DNA from: Novosphingobium chloroacetimidivorans
GTDB lineage: Bacteria; Pseudomonadota; Alphaproteobacteria; Sphingomonadales; Sphingomonadaceae
Assembly: GCF_014204535.1 (NCBI RefSeq)
Contig: NZ_JACHLR010000020.1
Coordinates: 1 to 52,484 of the forward strand
Length of the DNA: 52,484 bases
Reading direction: 5' to 3'
In this document: one piece after another, positions 47,390-52,484 of the stretch
How the letters are laid out: each line of letters opens with the position of its first letter
Numbering within the stretch: position 1 is the stretch's first letter
Notes under the pieces: model-generated
Told to the model about the DNA's origin: nothing
What the model saw: the letters and a program-made list of their open reading frames with translations, nothing else
The model's database searches: none
Position numbers and translations under genes: made by a program

Positions 47390-47656
47390 ATGAAGCGCAA
47401 GAGGTTTACGGAAGAGCAGATCATCGGGGTGCTGAAGGAAGCGGAGGCGGGTGCGAAGACCGCCGACCTGGCCCGGCGGCACGGCATATCCGAAGCGACG
47501 ATCTACAACTGGAAGGCCAAGTACGGCGGCATGGAAGTGTCGGAGGCGAAGCGGCTGCGTTCGCTTGAGGACGAGAACGCCAAGCTGAAGCGACTGCTGG
47601 CGGATACGATGCTGGACAACGCCGCGCTGAAGGATCTTCTATCAAAAAATTGGTAA
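47390..47656 (+). CDS. IS3-family OrfA, 88 aa
   Basis: MKRKRFTEEQIIGVLKEAEAG starts the HTH_Tnp_1 domain (KTADLARRHGISEATIYNWKAKYGG), followed by a leucine-zipper-like segment (RLRSLEDENAKLKRLLADTML). OrfA overlaps orfB by 7 bases; the run of six A at about 47645 is a probable -1 frameshift site for the fused OrfAB transposase. Intact. Confidence 0.92.
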   Translation: MKRKRFTEEQIIGVLKEAEAGAKTADLARRHGISEATIYNWKAKYGGMEVSEAKRLRSLEDENAKLKRLLADTMLDNAALKDLLSKNW

Positions 47657-48558
47657 CGCCCGCTGCCAGGCGCAGAGCAGTCGTTCATCTCGGGGATCAT
47701 CACGGGATGAGCGAGCGGCGGGCGTGCCGTGTCATCGATGCTGACCGCACGAGCGTGCGCTACCAGTCCCGGCGACCGCCCGAGACGGAGTTGCGCGCCC
47801 GCTTGCGCGAACTTGCCAACGAGCGCCGCCGGTTCGGCTACCGTCGGCTGCACATCCTGCTGCGGCGAGAAGGAGAACCTTCGGGCATCAACCGCGTCTA
47901 TCGGCTCTATCGGGAAGAAGGTCTTGGTGTTCGCAAGCGTCGGGCACGGCGCAGGGCGGTCGGCACACGGGCTCCGATCCTGGTCGAGGCTCGGCCCAAT
48001 GCCCGTTGGAGCCTGGACTTCGTCCATGACCAGTTCGCCTGCGGCCGGCGGTTCCGTGTGCTCAACATCGTCGATGACGTGACCAGGGAATGCCTGGCCG
48101 CGATTCCTGACACGTCGATCTCGGGACGCCGAGTGGCGCGCGAACTGACTGATATCATCGCATGGCGCGGCAAGCCGGGGTTGATCGTCAGCGACAACGG
48201 GACCGAGTTCACCGCCAATGCGATCCTGGCCTGGTGCAAGGATCACGAGATCGAGTGGCACTACATCGCGCCCGGCAAGCCGATGCAGAACGGCTACGTG
48301 GAATCCTTCAACGGGCGGATGCGGGACGAGCTGTTGAACGAGACGTTGTTCCACGGCCTTGACCATGCCCGTGCCGTGATCCGGGAGTGGGCGGAGGATT
48401 ACAACACCTGCCGCCCTCACTCCTCGATCGGATACCAGACCCCGGCCAGCTACGCGGAAATGATTTTTGCAATGGGGTCAGGCATGCCTGACCCCATTGC
48501 AAACAAAGCGCCGAAAAGCATAACCACAACCGCCGCGGCTCTAATCAGAGCTGGATGA
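47650..48558 (+). CDS. IS3-family OrfB (rve integrase-type), 302 aa
   Basis: An N-terminal HTH_21 region (YRRLHILLRREGEPSG) is followed by the rve/DDE core: ARWSLDFVHDQF (first Asp), GLIVSDNGTEF (second Asp) and NGYVESFNGRMRDELLNE (Glu). The last ~30 residues (EMIFAMGSGMPDPIANKAP) differ from what this IS group usually shows because a 38-bp palindrome is inserted in the gene; the frame stays open and the catalytic core is complete. It may still be active when produced as OrfAB. Confidence 0.9.
   Translation: MVTPAARRRAVVHLGDHHGMSERRACRVIDADRTSVRYQSRRPPETELRARLRELANERRRFGYRRLHILLRREGEPSGINRVYRLYREEGLGVRKRRARRRAVGTRAPILVEARPNARWSLDFVHDQFACGRRFRVLNIVDDVTRECLAAIPDTSISGRRVARELTDIIAWRGKPGLIVSDNGTEFTANAILAWCKDHEIEWHYIAPGKPMQNGYVESFNGRMRDELLNETLFHGLDHARAVIREWAEDYNTCRPHSSIGYQTPASYAEMIFAMGSGMPDPIANKAPKSITTTAAALIRAG
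48466..48503. repeat. 38-bp perfect palindrome within IS3 orfB
   Basis: Each arm reads TTTGCAATGGGGTCAGGCA and its complement, centred at 48484/48485 with no loop. The GGGGTCAGG-type arm resembles sequences seen beside REP-associated (RAYT) transposases. Confidence 0.8.
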
Positions 48559-48860
48559 AAGTCCCGTGGCAGGTCAGCCCTCCTCCTCGCTTACAAGTCT
48601 TGCCATACTTCCATTTGGACAACTGACCGCTTCGGATGAGCCAAGTTCGCTCCTGCGGGCACTCAGACGGCGGAACAGTTGCACCCTCCCTATGAACAGC
48701 TTCAGCAGTCTCAGACCGCCCTGCGGCAACCCGGGCGGTTGGACGCTGGCTCAGCGCGTATCCAGATGGAACGCAGTTTTACTTGTCTACGCTGAAACGC
48801 GTAGCTTGACCTTGGCTGCGCTGCCGATAGCAAAGAGCTGGGTAATGAGGGGGGAACATC

Positions 48861-49319
48861 GTGATTCGCATATTCTTTTCTGCTTTGGCAGCTGCAGCTG
48901 CATGCTTTGCTGTCTCTTTATTCGCCGCCGCGCCGGTGCCTGAAGGTGCGGTGGTCAACCAAGATTTCGGGGTTCCAGTATTCCCGTACGACGTCACCGA
49001 CCGGCCTTATACAGTGCTGGGCGAAGTCAAGGCCGGTGTGCGCAAGGCCACGATCTTCAGCAAGGCGCCCGACCAGGGCAAGGTCTACCGTGAGCTATGG
49101 GAGCGTGCCCACAAGCTCGGTGCCGATGCCGTTGTCAAAGCGCAGTACGGAGATCCGCATGTCACTGCGTTCAGCTGGGGCTCGGTTGGCGCCACTGGGC
49201 TTGCCGTGAAGTTCACCGGGCCGGCGGCTGCAACAACGGCCACGGTTGCTTCGCCGAGCACGCCAGCCGCACCGGTGTCAGCCGCACCAGTTGAAGCTAC
49301 ATCGTCACCTGCGCAGTGA
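48861..49319 (+). CDS. Exported RcsF/YbjQ-like protein, 152 aa
   Basis: The signal peptide (MIRIFFSALAAAAACFAVSL, cleavage near FAAA) is followed by a compact alpha/beta domain: YTVLGEVKAGVRKATIFSK, a helix with YRELWERAHKLGADAVVKAQY, then SWGSVGATGLAVKF. The pattern (a beta strand VLGEV, a helix ending LGADAVV) is that of the RcsF/YbjQ/DUF4156 fold group of small envelope proteins. It ends in an Ala/Pro/Thr tail. Its stop overlaps the next start (GTGA), so the two secreted proteins are co-translated. Function unknown; an envelope-stress or metal-linked role is conjecture. Confidence 0.7.
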   Translation: MIRIFFSALAAAAACFAVSLFAAAPVPEGAVVNQDFGVPVFPYDVTDRPYTVLGEVKAGVRKATIFSKAPDQGKVYRELWERAHKLGADAVVKAQYGDPHVTAFSWGSVGATGLAVKFTGPAAATTATVASPSTPAAPVSAAPVEATSSPAQ

Positions 49320-49858
49320 GCCTGGCAATCGCTATGCTTGCTGCCGCAAGCTCGGTTGCGCTGGCAGGTGGCAATTCCGCAGCCGAGCCTTCGGAAACTG
49401 CCCCCACCATTGCCGCGCAGTTGGCTGCACCTGTACCGGCACAGCAGCTACTACCGGTCGGAACTCCGGTCCGGCTCATGGTCTTGCGTGAGATCACCAG
49501 TAGGAATGCGCATCCCGGTGATCGCTTCGAGCTGCGGGTCGACGAACCCATTTTCATCAACGGGCAAGTTGCGGTCCCTGTTGGTACCCGCGCATGGGGT
49601 GAGGTTATCTCGGTCAAGGCGAACGGAGCTGTCGGCAACGCTGGGCGCCTCGCCGCTCGCCCTATGTACCTCGACCTTCCTCAAGGGCGGGTTGCACTTA
49701 GAGGTTCGCTCTCCGAGCATGGTCAGGGTTATGGACCCGGCGTGGCGATGGCCGTGGTGGGCTTCGGCATCTTCGGCCTGCTCACAGCAGGAGACAGCGC
49801 GCGTTTGAAGGGTGGCCAGTCTTTCACAGCATATGTCGATGCCGCGCCGGGCACCTGA
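49316..49858 (+). CDS. Exported conserved protein of unknown function, 180 aa
   Basis: The GTG at 49316 overlaps the preceding TGA. A signal peptide is followed by a beta-rich domain: GTPVRLMVLREITSRNAHPGDRF, ELRVDEPIF, VPVGTRAWGEVIS, and AARPMYLDLPQGRVALRGS, then a hydrophobic glycine-rich segment (GVAMAVVGFGIFGLL) that may be a membrane anchor. I recognise the pattern as recurrent in sphingomonads but cannot name a family or role. The second gene of a two-gene operon with the RcsF-like protein. Confidence 0.7.
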   Translation: MSLAIAMLAAASSVALAGGNSAAEPSETAPTIAAQLAAPVPAQQLLPVGTPVRLMVLREITSRNAHPGDRFELRVDEPIFINGQVAVPVGTRAWGEVISVKANGAVGNAGRLAARPMYLDLPQGRVALRGSLSEHGQGYGPGVAMAVVGFGIFGLLTAGDSARLKGGQSFTAYVDAAPGT

Positions 49859-50115
49859 GAGTGCCGACACGGCGGAGGCTCGCCAGTGACGGCTGCGTCG
49901 CTACCCATCTTCGGCCCGAGAGCGAAGCTAAATACCGCTTCTAAGCTCAGAGAGGGCACTCGAGCCGTGGACACGATCATTCCAGCAAGCGTCTCAGTGC
50001 ACGTTAGATCGAGATTTTTACCGGCGAGTACATCAATTGCATGATGCGGTGTCCGCGAGCTTGCAGCAGGGCGGAACTGCGACCCGAAGGCCGGCTATGC
50101 CGACCTTTTCAACTG

Positions 50116-50139
50116 GGCCTGAGGTTTCGGCCTCAGGCC
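50116..50139 (+). terminator. Hairpin upstream of the LuxR-type gene
   Basis: GGCCTGAGG pairs with CCTCAGGCC (9 bp, TTTCGG loop), then TCTTTG. It lies 257 bases after the two-gene operon, whose transcript it may end, and 74 bases before the LuxR start. Modest T-tract. Confidence 0.55.
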
Positions 50140-50212
50140 TCTTTGCTTCACTGGACGCGAACGCCTTCAGCCCTGATCATGACACCGGGATCGCGGGACT
50201 AAACTGCCAGCC

Positions 50213-51295
50213 ATGAACCAGGAGAACGTCAGCAGGCTGGTAGATCGGATCTATGATTCGGTGGTAGCTCCCGAAGAGCACAATCGTGTCTTACACGAGG
50301 TTCTGGAGGCCACCCGGTCACACTTCATGCTGGTGACCGGCTTCCGCCCTGGCGAACAAGCCCCAATCGCTCCAAACTTCATCGGCGAATTGAGCAGCCG
50401 TCGGCTTGACGGCATAGCTGATTACGAGGCCGGAGCAGCAGCAGACGATCTTACCGTCGCTTTCGTGAACGCGAACCCGAGGGGCGGCCTGTTCGAGACA
50501 GATGTCTTCCTGGATTGTGAAGCGCACGCTGCACACCCGTACATCAAGTGGAACCGGCACTACGTGGGCAACGCCCACTGGCTAGCGCAATTCCATGCAA
50601 AAGACGGAGCGGTCTTCGGTGCGTCACTTCATCCCTCGTCGCGAGAGGAACCGCATGCTGCATGCGACCGGCGCGTTTTCAACACATTGTTCGAGCACAT
50701 GTCACGAGCGTGGACGCTGGCGACACGCCCGGCTGACCTATCCAGCCACAGGGAGGCCGTCGCTGTCGTGAACTGTGCTGGCCACGCCGTGGCGATGTCG
50801 CCCGCAGCAGAAGCGCTTGTGGATGCAGAAGATGGAGTGGTGATCCACCACGGCGAACTGCTTCCGAGTGACCGCCGGATGTGGACGCGCTGGCGAGATG
50901 CAATACGATGCGTCGGGTTCGAGCGTTGGCGAGATGATGAGGCGATGCTGCTGCCCCGTCGAAGTGGAGCTAGGTCGCACCTAGTGTCGATCGGCGCTAC
51001 GCCTCTTCAACCTGGCTTCGGTGGATATGCGCGGGACGTCTTGATCCGGATCGTCAACCGTGACGCGGTGCCAAACGATTTAACGGTCAGGTCGATGCGT
51101 CTTTGGAAGCTAACTCCGGCCGAGGCCCGGCTGCTGCAGGTACTCGTGCAGAACGACTTCGCTTTACGAGATGCAGCCGAGCGGTTCGGCGTCACCTACG
51201 CCACGGTACGTACGCAGCTTGCGAGCGTGTTCGCCAAGACAGAAACGGGCGGCCAACCCGAGCTCATGCGCCTTGTGACGCGTCTCTCGGGTTAG
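50213..51295 (+). CDS. LuxR-type HTH regulator, 360 aa
   Basis: A large N-terminal region (1-290) without a receiver, possibly PAS-like around residues 180-275 (AVVNCAGHAVAMSPAAEALV), is followed by a LuxR/GerE HTH: LTPAEARLLQVLVQN, FALRDAAERFGVTYATVRTQLASVFAKT. The N-terminal half with EEHNRVLHEVLEAT resembles regulators I know from sphingomonads of unknown input. Convergent with the barrel-protein gene, 14 bases between stops. No linked signal synthase. Confidence 0.85.
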   Translation: MNQENVSRLVDRIYDSVVAPEEHNRVLHEVLEATRSHFMLVTGFRPGEQAPIAPNFIGELSSRRLDGIADYEAGAAADDLTVAFVNANPRGGLFETDVFLDCEAHAAHPYIKWNRHYVGNAHWLAQFHAKDGAVFGASLHPSSREEPHAACDRRVFNTLFEHMSRAWTLATRPADLSSHREAVAVVNCAGHAVAMSPAAEALVDAEDGVVIHHGELLPSDRRMWTRWRDAIRCVGFERWRDDEAMLLPRRSGARSHLVSIGATPLQPGFGGYARDVLIRIVNRDAVPNDLTVRSMRLWKLTPAEARLLQVLVQNDFALRDAAERFGVTYATVRTQLASVFAKTETGGQPELMRLVTRLSG

Positions 51296-51309
51296 CCGTC
51301 CGACTCGGA

Positions 51310-52065
51310 TTAGAAGCGGAAACGCACGCCAGCGGTGAAAGCGTTCGTGCGGATCTTGCCGACGCGTACGCCAGCGTCCTCGAAGTCCTCGTCGACGATC
51401 GCGGCACCCTTCGCCTGACGGTGGCGATAGTCGAGGGTGATTGCAGCGGATGGCGAGACGTTGAACGCAACGCCAGCGCCCAGCTGCCATGCGAAGCGTG
51501 CCTTGCCCTCACCATCGAGCTCAAAGCCGGCAACACCTAGGCCGCCGCCAACATATGGCGTCACCGCGGAACCGGTCGGGATGTCGACCCAGACATTGCC
51601 CAGGGCACTGAGCTGACGGAGCTTGCTGCCGTCGAACTGGAACGTGTTGCCAGAGCCGGCGCAGGTATCAACCTCCAGGTAGTCGCAGACGTCTGCGCGA
51701 TCTGCGGCGGTGAGGGTGGCCGGCGTGCCGTTGATGCCCTCTACCTTGAGAGCCTTGATCTTGTTACGCGAGTAGGCAACTTCGATGTCGGCACGGATCA
51801 GACCGAAGTCATAGCCGATCGCGCCCGACACGTTGAAGGCGCTTTTCAGATCAGCCTCGAACTCAGCTGTGTCCTGCACTCCGGTGCCCCCGAATGCGCC
51901 GCCCTCGTCGAAGTAGTCGACGTCAACATCGTTGACCTTGGCAACACCGGCGTGAAGCGAGACATAGACACCCTGCTTATTCTGGTCCGCAGTCTGCGCG
52001 AACGCTGCTTGTGCAGAAGACATGGCGACAAGCGCGCCGGCGATCATCACAAATTTCGAAGTCAT
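51310..52065 (-). CDS. Outer-membrane beta-barrel protein (OmpA/Opa-like), 251 aa
   Basis: The ATG at 52065 follows AGGGGAAG. The signal peptide (MTSKFVMIAGALVAMSS...AFA) precedes an eight-strand-type barrel: GVYVSLHAGVAKV, FNVSGAIGYDFG, IRADIEVAYSRN, VTPYVGGGLGVAGF, FAWQLGAGVAFN, ITLDYRHR, ending TAGVRFRF with the C-terminal Phe needed for BAM-mediated insertion. A loop with a Cys pair (CDYLEVDTC) is probably a surface disulfide. Similar small porin-like proteins are abundant in sphingomonads. Single gene. Confidence 0.9.
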   Translation of the reverse strand: MTSKFVMIAGALVAMSSAQAAFAQTADQNKQGVYVSLHAGVAKVNDVDVDYFDEGGAFGGTGVQDTAEFEADLKSAFNVSGAIGYDFGLIRADIEVAYSRNKIKALKVEGINGTPATLTAADRADVCDYLEVDTCAGSGNTFQFDGSKLRQLSALGNVWVDIPTGSAVTPYVGGGLGVAGFELDGEGKARFAWQLGAGVAFNVSPSAAITLDYRHRQAKGAAIVDEDFEDAGVRVGKIRTNAFTAGVRFRF

Positions 52066-52240
52066 ACTTCCCCTGTAGGCTGCTGCTTGTCGGGTGCTCC
52101 CGTGCAAGCGGGCCGAGCATGGCAGGTTCTGCGAAGAGGCCGCATCAGCCAGTTGATGTATGAAGCCGCATCTAACGACGTAAGTGGCTCAAGCGTCACA
52201 CTGAAGTGGTGCTCTCGTGGATGTCGGAGATGACCAACCC

Positions 52241-52484
52241 TAGAGCGCTTTCACCATGACCGTTGATAGCCTGGGGCATGGAAGAAGTTGGCGCATTCGT
52301 TGGGCAGGAAGCGATCGAGTAGGCTGCCGTTACGTTCGACGAGGCCGTCGACAGTTCGCGCGGGCTCCTGCCGTAGGAGCGCCTTGAGTTTGGAGAAGGC
52401 CATCTCGATCGGGTTCATGTCTGGGCTGTAGAGCCTGCCCCGGCGAAGGCCGGGGGCGGCAGGTAGAAGATCTGGCCACGGCGG
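52241..52484 (-). pseudogene. IS630-family transposase, 3' part (right copy, inverted)
   Basis: Inverted copy of the element at 1-330, with about 95% identity over the shared part by eye. It keeps the normal C-terminal reading (NECANFFHAPGYQ) that the left copy lost. It too carries the 23-base hairpin interruption, so its frame is also broken before YSPD. The element ends at the TA at 52241-52242. The window edge cuts it at the other side. Confidence 0.85.
52438..52455. repeat. REP-like hairpin inside IS630 transposase (right)
   Basis: The same CCCCGGC/GCCGGGG stem as at 118-135, in inverted orientation and at the same codon of the transposase. Confidence 0.7.

Larger units (their letters stand above)
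47326..48576 (+). mobile_element. Complete IS3-family element, 1251 bp
   Basis: Imperfect terminal inverted repeats beginning TGACCTGCCACGGG are at 47326 (left) and, in reverse complement, ending at 48576 (right). GCCC flanks both sides (47322-47325 and 48577-48580), a likely 4-bp target duplication. It carries orfA and orfB in the usual -1 overlapping arrangement. A 38-bp palindrome has entered orfB near its end. Confidence 0.9.

Noticed and set aside
49316..49858. Treating the GTG-start protein as an artefact
   Set aside because: The GTGA overlap with the previous stop, signal peptide and conserved-looking beta domain support a real gene.
1..52484. CRISPR arrays
   Set aside because: No regularly spaced direct repeats were found by eye anywhere in the window, and no cas-like genes.

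Overview
The window looks like accessory DNA from a sphingomonad (Alphaproteobacteria, Sphingomonadales). Two secreted proteins end in the PEPxxWA-type sorting tail typical of that order. There is also a homologue of the alphaproteobacterial cell-cycle regulator SciP, a FixJ-type two-component pair, and GC-rich coding. Both edges lie inside inverted copies of the same IS630-type transposase gene, and most of 27-49 kb is insertion-sequence debris. This suggests a plasmid or genomic island rather than a conserved chromosomal core.

Layout. 0-4 kb: IS630 remnant, a 30-residue membrane peptide, a LysR regulator lacking its DNA-binding end, and small orphan genes. 4-7 kb: two PEP-CTERM secreted proteins and a small lipoprotein. 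7-23 kb: the most interesting block. A minus-strand operon encodes a TIR-domain protein, a MoxR-type AAA+ ATPase and a 1616-residue multipass protein with a vWA-like segment and a C-terminal GH19 lysozyme/chitinase-like domain; these overlap by 4 bp or are 3 bp apart. The GH19 end is followed by a patatin remnant and a SLOG-like remnant. A membrane protein is divergent from the TIR gene, and upstream lie an intact patatin phospholipase and a ~970-residue frameshifted protein. A broken cell-wall hydrolase and a broken lipoprotein are at the far end. The make-up resembles NTP-dependent conflict (defence) systems, with phospholipase and peptidoglycan hydrolase modules as possible effectors.

23.8-27.3 kb: a small catabolic-looking operon (alpha/beta hydrolase, cupin, truncated SDR), a divergent LysR with a stop in its helix-turn-helix, a UBP-type zinc-finger protein and the C-terminal half of a flavin disulfide oxidoreductase. 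27.6-41.9 kb: a graveyard with IS3, IS110, IS630, IS5 and IS256 elements and fragments of an autotransporter, a TonB receptor, a Toprim protein and a subtilisin-like autotransporter. Intact genes there are PilZ, a SciP-like protein and an NtrC-like regulator whose ATPase motifs have all been lost. 42.7-45.6 kb: MASE1 histidine kinase, FixJ-type regulator and a small membrane protein. 45.7-48.6 kb: truncated group II intron, NTF2-like protein and a complete IS3-family element. 48.9-52.1 kb: two conserved secreted proteins, a LuxR-type regulator and an outer-membrane barrel protein, then the second IS630 copy.

Several genes need one or more frame changes to read through (7-9 kb, 18.6-21.6 kb, 27 kb, 41 kb). 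Long neighbours are intact, so some of these may be real decay and some sequencing indels; the sequence alone cannot separate the two.
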